A stretch of DNA of 64,000 bases from Diphasiastrum complanatum (GCA_029204225.1 CM055098.1:12645315-12709314); one strand, 5' to 3'. Shown: positions 1-10,628, counted from the first letter of the stretch. Translations and numbers: made by a program. Notes: generated by a model from the letters alone, not told the origin.

Positions 1-305
<305 letters not shown>

Positions 306-565
306 GCCGCACGCACCCGCGCGTGCGCACACATACACACCATCGACCACCCGTCATCAACAGGCACACTTTGCTAGTATGTATATTTATATAGTATAAA
401 ACTATTTTAGAGAGAGAATGTGTGTTTGCTGTAAAAAATGTCACATTGTCACCAAAAAAGTCACGCTTTGCCCACTACAAATGTCACGCTTTTGCAAAAA
501 AAAAAAGCCAAAAAACGTTTGAAAAACAATGGTAAAAAAAACAACACATACAAGCTTCTTTTTTA

Positions 566-566
<1 letters not shown>

Positions 567-622
<56 letters not shown>
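567..622. repeat. (AC)n microsatellite
   Basis: About 28 AC units. It lies 30 bp before another CT tract, so the two form a compound microsatellite. Confidence 0.97.
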
Positions 623-624
<2 letters not shown>

Positions 625-648
625 AGATTTTAAATCCCCCCAGCACAT

Positions 649-650
<2 letters not shown>

Positions 651-714
<64 letters not shown>
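651..714. repeat. (TC)n microsatellite
   Basis: 32 uninterrupted TC units. Confidence 0.97.
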
Positions 715-717
<3 letters not shown>

Positions 718-839
718 CGCGAGTAGGCAGGAGGTGGGTCTCCCTCTCTGGATGGGTTCATTATTGCTTCTTTGGCCAGACATCACTTCTCCTCCTGCAA
801 CTTTAGTTTCTTCATAAATGCAATGTTTTCAACATAGAG

Positions 840-1200
840 AGCTGAATTCAAACTATTGGAAATGCGATGTAGGTTGTTTTTGAAGGACGATTAACTGTTC
901 AGGTACCCTACCTTGGCAATGCGATTGACTGGCAACGACAGTGTGTTGGAAAATGGTAATAAGAATGTGTTGGATCTCTGTGAACTAGGAATGCAATTGT
1001 CTACTAGCATAAGTATGAGTTATTGACAATAGAGATGCATTGTAGACTTCCACTGGAATCAGTGAGCAATCTACCATAGAAACATGTTGGTGGCTACCAC
1101 AGAAAATCATTGTAGCCTCCTCAAAAGTGCGGGTAACTGGTAGTAGAAATGCGCCGGAGCAATGGCAATAGAAATACACTTGATCTTTGCATCAAAAGTG
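840..1200. repeat. Decayed tandem minisatellite
   Basis: A short motif of the type 'ggcaatagaaatgcgttg' recurs in diverged form roughly every 40-60 bp (near 850, 920, 955, 990, 1030, 1075, 1140 and 1165). No unit is exact. No convincing coding frame is present. Confidence 0.4.
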
Positions 1201-1209
1201 TGCTTGATT

Positions 1210-3147
1210 GGTCGTAAGACTACATTCATTCAGGTAGAGACATCAAAAGTATTTCACCTCAGAAGGGCAATCTAACAATATAGGGCTAGTGGCTAGAATT
1301 ATCATCATTATAGATAATCAGGGGCAGTGCCTTAAAATGGTCGATCAGATCAGTGCCGCAAAATTCAGCTCTTATGAAAAGGTTACACAGTTTGGTGCCT
1401 CGCCATCTCAAAGGTCATGTTCAAAAAGCCTCACCTCACTATATTTGTATTTTCACAGTAGTCAGCGAATGGTGTAAATTTGTTAACAAGTTGCTATGAG
1501 GTCATGTTCTAATGAGGATGTATATATGTATATATATATATATTTTAAGGTCAAAATATGGAAGAAAATTATCTACTTGCCACGCTTCGCGTCATTGTCT
1601 AAGTAAATACTGTAAGACAAAATCTTTGGTTGGTCTCTTTCGCTTTGTGATTGAGAACTACGATTGTTAGTACCTACTGTATACGTTAGAGACAAAGATG
1701 CTTCTCCCGGTCTGCTTTATGTTGCCTACAGTTGCTTCAAGGCATAAACTTTTGTGCTTTGAAAGCATCTGTTTTGTTACATATTCAACCTTCAAAACCC
1801 GTGCCAGTGGAGGGATTACTATATCATGGCAGTTTCGATTTATGGTCTACATTTTGTCAACATACTTGACAGGTTTCACCAGAAGTGTGTACGAAAGATA
1901 CCATGCACTTATAACACTAGAGAGCCAAGTCTTTGACCCTCTACCAAGATGGTATGGATGACAGACATCTTTGCAGACTCTGCATGGATTATATATTACA
2001 CCATACCAAGTTAATAGAAATGGGAAATTTTCACGAGTTTTATTGGTGTCCTTTTTTCTGTGCTTTGCGTTTGAACGTGGATTACCAACCCTAGAGCTTG
2101 ACTATATCTCTTTCCAAGGTCAACACTCAAGGTGCTTATCTAATCACTCCAACAATGGGAGCACATTTTGTGATGTACATTGCCAAAATGGGAGGTATGT
2201 GATGTAAACTCATTCCCGTAAAAACTAAAAACTCTTCTAGTCTTGTACAATGTATATGTGGCAATTTCAGGCTATGGTGGTTTTCATGGTGATGGTTTTT
2301 GCCTGTTGGTTGGAAAATAACTTCGCAACCTTTTTGTGTTATCCTTATAGCGTAGTTTCACTGCTAAGTGCAAGATCAATATTCTTTTAAAATGGTGGAC
2401 TTTCATCCTGAAAAGTTAAAATTAACCAGTTTTGATACTTTTGTCTATAGGGAATTCTTCATCTGGCCTTCCACAGAATGAAGTTGAAATATATTTCTTC
2501 GATGGAGCGTATCTTGCTTCTCCTCTACTTTTGAGTCCTTAAATAGGATGTAGTGTTTTTGGAGTTTTTTGAAGCCTCTCAAGTTGATATTTTTTTTGTA
2601 GATAACATTTAAAGTTAATAGCTAAATAACATGCCCAGTAGAGTGCAAGATTTTAATCAAAGAATGAATAGATTGTTGTAAAATGTACTTCTTCCAAATT
2701 TTTAGCTTATTGAGAACTTGACTAAAAGAAATTGTGCACTTTCTTTCCTAATCTACTACAAATTGATACAGACTAGTACCATAAAATTGATCAAAATGGT
2801 GGAATGCCCTGATACGGTAATAATATGGGAAAACCTATGCTAGTAATTACATTTACATAGAGATGATTAGACTACATTTTTACATCAAATATTTTAAATT
2901 GTTAAGCTGCTAAACTTATTTTGGACATGGATAACAACTGACGTTCGGCATTGACACGTGTCTTCCTCACTATGCTAACTTGTGCGATTTTGTGTGGTGG
3001 GATGGTGGCAGGTACCAGTTGGACGTGTTAAAATTTGTTTCACTTTACGGTGCTTTTTTTTTTTTAGGTACTGTATGTTTCAGCTATGATTTACCTTGTT
3101 GGGTTATGAATAAAGGTTTGGTCTTGGCAAGAGGAGCTATGTGTAGT

Positions 3148-3150
<3 letters not shown>
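1210..3150. other. Intergenic stretch without recognised gene
   Basis: AT-rich sequence with several short open frames of at most 87 codons. None shows a recognisable domain or a consistent exon pattern. A short TA-rich run lies near 1520-1545 and an ACACGTGT G-box near 2955. I see no gene here. Confidence 0.5.

Positions 3151-3212
<62 letters not shown>
3151..3212. repeat. (TC)n microsatellite
   Basis: 31 TC units, uninterrupted. Confidence 0.97.
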
Positions 3213-3216
<4 letters not shown>

Positions 3217-3455
3217 GTAGTCTGTTTTCTATTGCTTGAGTTGAAGAACACGTTTTCTTATAATGCTAGGAATGTTAAGACGAGTTTTAATGTATTTCCA
3301 TATGTTGGTTTGTTTGAGCTGAGGAGCAATTTTGCTCAAAATACAAAAGATTATAATCTGAGCTTACCTCTTTCTGCATGTTGCAATGATTGGTATAGGA
3401 TTATGCGAGTGTGGTCCTATAAGTTGCTTTGCTCTCAGTAATTTTCGAGATAGTC

Positions 3456-4000
3456 ATGGCTTCTGAGCAAGTTCAAGCTCAAGCTCCTCATGTTGTAATA
3501 CCCGCTTTTCCTTCTCAAGGTCACGTCATCCCAGCAATCTGATTTGCAGAGACGTTGGCCTCTCAAGGCTTCATCGTCTCCTTCATATGTGCAGAGCACA
3601 GGATCGTAGCAATTAGGAAGTGTCATGGATCAGAATTGAATTCTATCATTCTACTGATAGGAGTTCCAGTTGGAGAGCCTGGCATAGATTGAGGTATTGA
3701 CAACTTTCTATCGATGTTTAAAATAGCAGAGAGTATGGCTCCAGCCTTCAAACAAATGGTGAATGCATTGATGGTAGATTTAAAGAAGGTCTTCATTACA
3801 AGCATTCTACTCTTTGTTTGAAGTTTTGATACATCTATAGTAGAAGTTTGCCGTATACAGCTGGAGCAAATAGAAATTCTAGATGGAATGCCCATAGTTA
3901 GACTTAATTTTTGGTCTTCTGTGTGTAGGCTTTTCCACTACACCTACCAGCAAAAATTGTTGTGTGAAGGCAATTCAAGGCATGAAGCCAATTCAGGTTC
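3456..4000 (+). pseudogene. UDP-glycosyltransferase (family 1) relic, N-terminal half
   Basis: From an ATG at 3456 the reading gives the classic plant UGT opening: 'PHVVIPAFPSQGHVIPAI', then after a TGA 'FAETLASQGFIVSF'. Later blocks such as 'ESMAPAFKQMVNALMVDLKK' and, after further stops, 'PIVRLNFWSS' fit the acceptor-binding N-terminal domain. Family members transfer sugar from UDP-sugar to small molecules in the cytosol and are about 450-500 residues. Here at least three in-frame stops occur in about 180 codons, and the C-terminal PSPG donor-binding box was not found downstream. The TGA near 3540 sits where relatives have Arg, so a CGA-to-TGA change is likely. The gene is dead. Confidence 0.75.
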
Positions 4001-4236
4001 ATATATATGTATTGTGAATATGGATCAATAACCACACTTTTTTGCAAATTGTGATTGCTTGTTAATTTTTGGTACTATGATCTTTCTACATTTAAGTGAT
4101 TGAATGACTAATTGTTACTTGCACTAGAACATCTATCTTGTTCTCAAGATCAAGATTGACGCTTGGATTCACAATGGCTATGGGCCCACGTACGCAATAA
4201 GTCATTGTACGAAATCTATGATTTGACACATCGCTC

Positions 4237-4344
4237 AGCAAGCAGGATCGAGAGGAGGCTGAGAAGCTCACAGAGATGGAAGTGCAGAACGTTCGCGATC
4301 AACTAGAGATCGAGAAATTTGATGCGGATCAATACGGGCTCTAG
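4237..4344 (+). other. Short charged coding-like stretch (possible orphan exon)
   Basis: A 35-codon open reading ends in TAG. It is GC-richer than its surroundings and strongly helical and charged (blocks 'REEAEKLTEMEVQNVRDQLE' and 'KFDADQYGL'). A possible AG splice acceptor precedes it. I do not recognise the protein. It could be the last exon of a decayed gene or chance. Confidence 0.25.
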
Positions 4345-4755
4345 AAATGGTGGATCAATCTCTATGTCATCACATGCTATTGCCATACCTTGGTCAATCA
4401 TTGCCTAATTGATGTTGTTCAAGTCTTTCACAAACGAGTATGTTATGTTTGTTATTCATAATAGCTTACATATTGCTAGCTTCTAGAGAAGGCCTCTTGT
4501 TTTTAAACTGTAATTTGTGTGTCATCATGTAGTTAATTTAGATATTGATGATAATAAGACCAATAGATCCCATTTAAAGATCCCAAATGCTTTTTACAAA
4601 TACATTTCATATTTCAATGTATGAGACTTATATTGGTCATAGAGATGTCACGCCAATTTCCTACTAGCACCCATGACCTTCAACAGAAAAGTATTTTCAA
4701 CATATGAGAATAACTTGTAGGAGAAGAGAGTAGTAGGAATCGAACATCCATCGAA

Positions 4756-5076
4756 TTGTCTGGATCAGAAACAGTGCGATCAGCACTCGATAGAGACAAA
4801 ACAGATGTGTTAAATGATGTGATGTATGTGCCTCAAATATCAAAGAACCTTTTATCAGTCAACATGATGGTGCAAAGTGGACTGGAGCTGAAGTTCAAGG
4901 GCAACAACTACGTCATAATCAAGGATAAAGAAGAAATAGCGAGTGTTGTAATTGACTCAGGGCTTGTACAAATTGATGGCCACAGTTGTAACAGACCATC
5001 AAGCACATATTGCAGTATCAACAACAAAGAAATATGCACTTTCGAAAAAGGTTTCTTTCTCCTAGAATTGCAATGA
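4756..5076 (+). pseudogene. Copia protease-to-integrase linker fragment
   Basis: The reading contains 'LNDVMYVPQISKNLLSV', the conserved block that follows the aspartic protease in Copia polyproteins, and then 'SGLELKFKGNNYVIIKD'. The protease active site and the integrase zinc finger are both missing, so this is an isolated scrap. It does not match elements B or C closely and represents another lineage. Confidence 0.8.
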
Positions 5077-5079
5077 TAA

Positions 5080-5870
5080 GTTTTCTTATGGATTGAGGAT
5101 AGATTATGGATGTCTCCTATAGAGATTCAAAGTTCTAGCATGAGAGGGAGGTAAAGTCCTTCCAGCACATTTCCATACCCACACTTCGTTGATTTCTGAG
5201 AAGTGCATTTGAAGTTTCAAGCAACACTTTCTTTGGGTTTACAACTGATCCAATTACATATCCAACGGAATTCCGGCCATATTGAAGCATGATCAACCAC
5301 GCATTCTGGTCTACGGGTTAGGCTCATTCCTAAACACAGTCAATGAGTTTCCAGCTAGCTGGCATTCTCTCTTGCACTCAATTAAGCCCTTCTGTGGCAA
5401 CTCGTGCCTACTTCAATCCTCTGGCCACGCATCTCAAACGCATCTCAAACGTTATTTCAGAGAGCATCTACTTACCATGATCTCCAGGCAGAGGGATCAT
5501 CGCTGCCCATAGCTGTAGCCTATCCCTCATTGGTAGTGAAGAATTTCATCAGAACTGACCTATGAACCATCGCTGACAGAGATGGGATTGAAATATTATT
5601 GTCAATCGCTGCTCTAGAAGACAGCCCACGACTTGAATGCAGCTCTGAACCATCATTGTCTGTAACAATTTACCTATCATCAGAGCTGAGTTTCTGAACT
5701 GTTGAAGATCTGTCAAATTCATCCATCGTTGAGCCAAGAACCATTTCTTTCTAACCTTATGAAAGTTGCAGCTGCATGATAGAGATAAGGAGTTGGCAAA
5801 TCCCATAAACGGGTTGCTTATATGTAAGATTGTATCTTTCTTTTTTTATGTATATCTATTTACAAATGAA
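5080..5870. other. Unassigned stretch with short internal repeats
   Basis: No gene recognised. Variants of 'gaaccatcgctgacag' recur near 5565, 5605, 5645 and 5720. Open frames on both strands (up to 85 codons) show no domain. Confidence 0.4.
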
Positions 5871-5873
5871 TTT

Positions 5874-7527
5874 CTATTCAGTAAGTTTTTCTATATTTTC
5901 AATATCAGTATTAGGAACTGACAAGGCAACAGTCACCTCTTCTATAATTTCGCCTTCCTCTGTTTCGGGAAGGACTTCTATGCCTTTTAAGGCAACAGGC
6001 CTCTCTCCTTCCTCTGTACTGGGAAGGACTTCTATGCCTTTTTTACATATATAATTATATATGCATCCTGAGCAACCTGAAAGGCTATTAAGGCAAGAGC
6101 AGCTTGCTTTTTTGGGCCCTCGATTTCAGGCGTAACGCTTGCATCGTTTTGTACATAAGTTCTGATCAACTCTTGCCGAAATCTATATACATCGTCGGGA
6201 GTGTACAGTTCAAGAGTGAACTGTCATCACAAAACACGTGAATCAGCAAATTACAAACAATGATAGTAAAGAAATAAGAATCAGAATGAAAGGAACTACA
6301 AATGAACAAAATATTACCTTTTCAATATCTACATCGATTTGTAAATTATACCACTCAAAAAAGAGCTTTGTATTGTATAGGACGAACCATGCACAATTAA
6401 AAGCATCCCTTTGCTATACACACTATTTATATTGAACGAAACTTAGTAATATTATGACATAAAATTTATTTATGCTATGATGATAGATTTAAACTAAAAA
6501 AAATACATGCATATCAGAGATAAATTGTATATACCTTAAGAGATCTAATGGTTATCTCTCCAGTTGAGATTGTCGTTGTCGGTATTTCCCGAACGACATC
6601 AGGAAGTAGAGAATCAAATTCTCTATGTGTATTATTAGCTGAGTTTACTTTTACACATAGAAAGTTGATACTCCCTCCTTATTTATCTTTATAGAAATAA
6701 TGTTCAGGCTCCAATGCCAACTGCAATAATCAAATAAAATTAGAACCCATTTGAACAGGAGTAATTATCCAAATTAAAGAAACAAAAGCAAACTAGCAAT
6801 CCTTACTTATTCTCATATGAAATCGAATAAAATTTTACTGGACTGCATTCGATGAAATATACAGCCCTTTCAAAATTGGGATCTTTTGCCTTCACCGCTC
6901 TCATAAAAAATGGACTGACAACAAAAACTACACCCTGAGAATCTAAACTGATACTATGCTATGAAAAGTTTTCGTCAGCTTCTACAATAACATCTGTAAT
7001 CTCTGATGTTTTTTCTTTCAACTCTGCACAAAATTTGGGACCTAATCTAGAGCTTCTATTTGAATCTGGAAGAAAGAAATCAAAATAATTGTCGAGCTGA
7101 TCAATTTTATCAGCTAAGTAAGCCTCGTATTGGTTATAATGGTCAGAATCAAAATAAATCTGGTTAGGATCGTATGAACTTCTGACAAAAAAGATTATAT
7201 ATAGGGAGAGAAAGAGATGTAGACACAATATTTACAAATTTTCAGTTATTTTATCAAGCTCCTCTTGGGTTATCATCGCTTTTGGTGAAGAAACTTTCCG
7301 AGGAGTTGGACAAATAACAGGAGGAGGAGAGGATGACTCTGGGTCTGAATCAGATTCTCCAGCATCTGATTCAGAGCTCAAAAAAATGTGGGGTCTCTTG
7401 CTAGGGATAACTCTAGGAGGAAGGGAAATAGTTGGCCTTCGAGATCCAGCTTTCTTAGGGACAGCCTGCGTCCTTTTCCTCCTTGAAGTAGTTGGCAAGT
7501 CAGTTATATCCAGAGGGAGGTGCTGGC
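5874..7527 (-). pseudogene. Unknown five-exon gene (gene X), lightly disrupted
   Basis: Five exons can be drawn on the minus strand: 7527-7236, 7181-6807, 6720-6535, 6413-6318 and 6220-5874, with GT-AG introns of 54, 86, 121 and 97 bp. Joined phases agree at every junction. The N-terminal part is basic then acidic ('TTSRRKRTQAVPKKAGSRRP', then a Ser/Asp-rich run with 'SSESDAGESDSDPESSS'). The middle holds 'RAVYFIECSPVKFYS', 'LLPDVVREIPTTT', 'DAFNCAWFVLYNTKLFFEWY' and 'TLELYTPDDVYRFRQELIR'. The C-terminus has two copies of a 'GIEVLP.TEEGE' unit. I recognise no family. Disruptions are one TAG at 6961-6959, a one-base deletion near 6680, and a one-base slip in an A run near 6040. These could be real decay or sequence errors. 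The 5' start is not resolved. The layout (basic/acidic N-terminus, no membrane segment) suggests a nuclear protein, which is inference. Confidence 0.5.
5925..6046 (-). repeat. Two-copy tandem repeat coding 'GIEVLP.TEEGE'
   Basis: Two direct copies of about 54 bp share 'aaggcatagaagtccttccc' and the following 'acagaggaagg'. They lie in the last exon of gene X and keep its frame between copies, giving an acidic C-terminal repeat. Confidence 0.8.
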
Positions 7528-7563
7528 GTTATCCACATGAAGATTTGAATAACGTTCCCAAAG

Positions 7564-7879
7564 TCATTTGAGAATAACAAGATCTTTAGACATAATGGTA
7601 ACACGCTTACCATGCACAGCAAAAGACAAGAATCCTAAAAAAACTACAGCACCCTGTCACGGCAAAACGAACATCAAGCCCAAGTGACAGGGTGACATTC
7701 CTAACAGATTGGCCGAAAGGAGCTCTAGGGATCAACAATTTAGTTGATCTCTAGAGTTTTCTTATCCCTCTCAACCAAACCTGCTTTCTGCCATGTCTAC
7801 GGCTAGTACCAAGGGGAACACGGGCATGGGATGGCTGTACAGAGGTAATGGCACGGGCAGTGAATTTCATCCTGGCCAT
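7564..7879 (-). pseudogene. Histone H3 / CENH3-like relic
   Basis: From the ATG at 7879 the reading opens 'MARMKFTARAITS', like the H3 start ARTKQTARKST. It continues to 'LRGIRKL' and then, after a TAG, 'RSTKLLIPRAPF', matching the alphaN/alpha1 region 'REIRKYQKSTELLIRKLPF'. 'VR..T' and 'DVRF' follow, and after a frame change 'HGKRVTIMSKDL', matching 'HAKRVTIMPKDIQ'. Known plant CENH3 proteins have LLIP where canonical H3 has LLIR, so this copy looks nearer to CENH3, but the evidence is short. The stretch between 'DVRF' and 'KRVTIM' is shortened and shifted; in another frame it reads 'F*DSCL'. It lies immediately upstream of gene X on the same strand and faces ORF Y across a shared spacer. 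A canonical H3 is 135 residues; this relic spans about 105 codons. It is a broken gene, or possibly the 5' part of gene X. Confidence 0.6.
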
Positions 7880-8060
7880 CATTCTCAAAATCAAAAGAAG
7901 TAAATTTGAAAAAAAAGTCTATGATTTGAATATCTAAACCAAGCGCAGAGAATGAAAAAAGAAATTGTGAAAGAAAGGACTAAATATCAGTTTCGAACGC
8001 GAGATTACAAGAGAAACAAAGTAACAGGAAGATCGGCACTCAAAAGCGATATCTACAATA

Positions 8061-8747
8061 CAGCGATATTGGTCTCAAGCAGAGGCAGTGATGGTGGATG
8101 AAGAACGAACAGAGAGTGCGCTTGAGAGCGATATTGGGAGCGAAAAACGAAAAGTTTGTCAGAAAAAATGAAAATTCCAAGGGCGTATGTATAGAAAATT
8201 TCCGCATGTGTGAAAAGAAAATGACTTCGGACACGTGGTGGCATCTAACTGGTCCACATGTGTTTTCCATACAGATCATTATGATTCAATAATGAGGCCA
8301 CGTGCACGAATCATATTGCGACACGTGGCATTCTACACGTGACAAATGTCAAATCAATCATTCTCTGTACGACGAAATATTCTTGACAAATAACGTGACG
8401 ACACGTGTCCTTTTGGACATCCTCCACACGTGCAAATTTTTTCTTAATTAATAGGTCATTTTTGGCACGGATTTTCAAGTAAATTTTTTGATTTCTACGT
8501 CGGATATCAATTTCAATTCAAGCACACACTTTCCTCTATTTATGATCTGTTTACATACTTGCGCTTGAATCCAATATTGCCTGCTCCGATATTGCTTTCA
8601 AGCGCGCCTTACGTTTGCTTTCTTGTCCGTTCTTTGTACTTGCGCTCGGAGCCGATACTCGGTTTTTTGATACTCTCTTCCAAGTGCATAGGGCCTTGCG
8701 GTTCTGATCTAACCTGCATTCTGCGCCTGAGAGCGATATTCAAAATC
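8061..8747. repeat. Six copies of a TGCGCTTGAGAGCGATATTG motif, partly in an 81-bp period
   Basis: Direct copies start at about 8117, 8560, 8641 and 8722; inverted copies lie at about 8061-8083 and 8584-8606. The last three direct copies are spaced exactly 81 bp apart, and the units between them align weakly along their length. The copies at 8560 and 8584 face each other and could form a stem (GCGCTTGAA ... TTCAAGCGC). Confidence 0.65.
8229..8433. promoter_or_regulatory. Dense ACGTG (ABRE/G-box) cluster
   Basis: Seven or more ACGTG cores lie within about 205 bp: GACACGTGGT near 8229, GCCACGTGCA near 8296, GACACGTGGC near 8321, ACACGTGAC near 8335, AACGTGACG near 8393, GACACGTGTCC near 8400 and CACACGTGC near 8424. 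GACACGTGGC is the textbook abscisic-acid response/G-box core bound by bZIP factors. TGACG also occurs. Binding is inferred from motif identity only. Confidence 0.6.
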
Positions 8748-8773
8748 TTTCTTCTATATTTTATTTTGTTGAA

Positions 8774-9727
8774 ATGTCTAATTTCGATTCTAGTCTGCTA
8801 TTTTTTTTTCATGAATTTGGTATTAGTGATAATATAGAGTATTTCGAACCTCTTTTTTCGCGTTTTATTTTTATTCTTCCTTCTATTACTGAGGGTCTTG
8901 GTGTGGAATCATTTTCTAAGATTTATCTCAGATTTAAGTCTCTGCTCAGTTTTCCCTTGTTCAGATCTCAAAATAAGTACGTGATTCATTATCAGGACCT
9001 GGTGACACTCAACAAGCATATCTATAAAGCTAAGCTTGACAAAATGTTCACCAAGTTACATAATGATTTCAAGTTTGTAGATGATTATCCAATTCACAAT
9101 AAAAAATGTAGATTTGCAGAGTTTCTTTTGGCATTTGCTTTTTTTCTTTTGTTAAATATTTCTGACGATTTGGAAGCTGGCCCTTCTACTTCTGAAGCTC
9201 CTTCTTCCAGTGGTACAAAATCTGAAAAGTCAAAGACTATAAATATAGAAGCCTTTTTTATTGATACGAGCGTTAGTTTAGATAATTGTACAGATTTTGA
9301 TCCTGCACGAAATAGGGCATCGTTTATTGGCCTTAGAACTACCAACACCCTTTCTTCTTCTGATAAATCTCTTATCACATTGCCTACTTATAATATAGAT
9401 AATAATTCATTTTTGACACTATCAAATATATCGGATCTTTTTTATTTCAGAGTGGTCAAGACTCTTTGTATTTTGAGCAAAGAGCTTCATGAATTTTCGG
9501 ATATAATTGATTACAATGTTGATGATCTTCTCCCTGGTGTTGACGATGTAAATAATGATGAGTTTTATTCAGGGAAAGATTGCTTGAAAATGGCTGTGGA
9601 GGAAATGCGCAATAAAGAAGATTATCTACGTTCTAAAGAGGAGTTTCTCAACATTCAAAGTCAGCTTGGTTCTCTTAAAATAACTACTAGAAATGACTGT
9701 ATTGAATGCTTGCCTTTCTACACATAG
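8774..9727 (+). CDS. Orphan 317-residue ORF (ORF Y), function unknown
   Basis: The ATG at 8774 opens an uninterrupted 317-codon frame in AT-rich DNA, where this length is unlikely by chance. The first about 130 residues are rich in Phe and Leu ('LLFFFHEFGISDNIEYFEPL') with a hydrophobic stretch near residues 115-130. A Ser/Thr/Glu linker follows ('EAGPSTSEAPSSSGTKSEK', about 137-155). The C-terminal half is acidic ('DYNVDDLLPGVDDVNNDE') and ends in a charged helical segment ('EEMRNKEDYLRSKEEFLN'). I recognise no domain, and no downstream exon is evident. It is divergent to gene X and shares its spacer. It could be a lineage-specific gene, a captured gene, or the coding part of an undescribed mobile element. 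Confidence 0.45.
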   Translation: MSNFDSSLLFFFHEFGISDNIEYFEPLFSRFIFILPSITEGLGVESFSKIYLRFKSLLSFPLFRSQNKYVIHYQDLVTLNKHIYKAKLDKMFTKLHNDFKFVDDYPIHNKKCRFAEFLLAFAFFLLLNISDDLEAGPSTSEAPSSSGTKSEKSKTINIEAFFIDTSVSLDNCTDFDPARNRASFIGLRTTNTLSSSDKSLITLPTYNIDNNSFLTLSNISDLFYFRVVKTLCILSKELHEFSDIIDYNVDDLLPGVDDVNNDEFYSGKDCLKMAVEEMRNKEDYLRSKEEFLNIQSQLGSLKITTRNDCIECLPFYT

Positions 9728-9729
9728 CC

Positions 9730-10150
9730 TTGGTTTAGCAACCATATTATTTGACACATTCTAAAGAGTTCAACATTAACTTCATATGTAGGAGTCATAA
9801 TTTTGAATTGAAATACATGAATAATGATTTTCATGTGACCATTTTTGTATGAGATTTTTCATATTTGTTAAATATGGTGGAATGAATTGGCCATAAGCTA
9901 GGCGCTACCAATAATGTTGAGGATGCAAATTTTCATGACTTACCCTAAACAACTATTGATGAAAGTATTGGCCTACATGGAATTCCTAAAATGAAATTTA
10001 AAATTTAAAAAATTAATGGCCATGTTGCTTGGAGAATTTTTCGAGTCCAGCGACCATAAATGAATGTAAATGAAAAAATAAGATTTCTTCTGTGCCTTAA
10101 CATGTTGGACATCATACTCCTTAATCCTGAAATTCAGTTTTTTTTTTTCC
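9730..10150. other. Intergenic, no gene seen
   Basis: AT-rich sequence without recognised coding content or repeats. Confidence 0.5.
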
Positions 10151-10628
10151 TTTTTTACTAAATTTTTTGCTGTAGTAGTAGATCACTCAGCCTTCCACAG
10201 CCCACCTTATTTTTGCAGAAGGTTGTGTAAGAAAACATAACATAAATTTGGTCATGTTGTTTATGGGAGGCACAACCATCTACATTGCAAAGAAGAAGAA
10301 AACTGATTTTACCACTAATAATGTGCCTCTATCTTAGAAACATGAATTTACTCTTTGTAATATCAACCCATGGGATCGCATAGAATAGAACCTAGCTGGT
10401 GGCCGAGCCCAACTCAAGCACTATACATGTGGGAAGTTATTATGGGAAAATATAAACATGGATTTATACTTTTTGGTATCAACAATATGGATATAAATGG
10501 AGGTGCAAAGCATGAAAAAAAAAACACAAGTATTTCCTACATGTGGAATTTTCTTCGGCTCTATATGTTCTTTTGCAGCTGAGTGCTTAGTGAACATTTA
10601 TTGAAGGCATTTGCTCGCCAATATTGTC

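Larger units (their letters stand above)
7883..8773. promoter_or_regulatory. Divergent spacer between H3-like/gene X and ORF Y
   Basis: The spacer separates minus-strand coding sequence (start 7879) from the plus-strand ORF starting 8774, so it should hold both promoters. It contains the G-box cluster at 8229-8433 and the repeats at 8061-8747. A TATA-like 'ctatttatga' lies near 8535. No convincing coding region is seen inside it. Confidence 0.5.

Noticed and set aside
840-1200. CRISPR-like repeat array
   Set aside because: Units are diverged and irregularly spaced, and the context is a plant nuclear genome.
8061-8747. Geminivirus-like or other viral replication origin in the divergent spacer
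   Set aside because: The repeats and divergent genes invite the comparison, but the nonanucleotide TAATATTAC and any Rep or capsid-like protein are absent.
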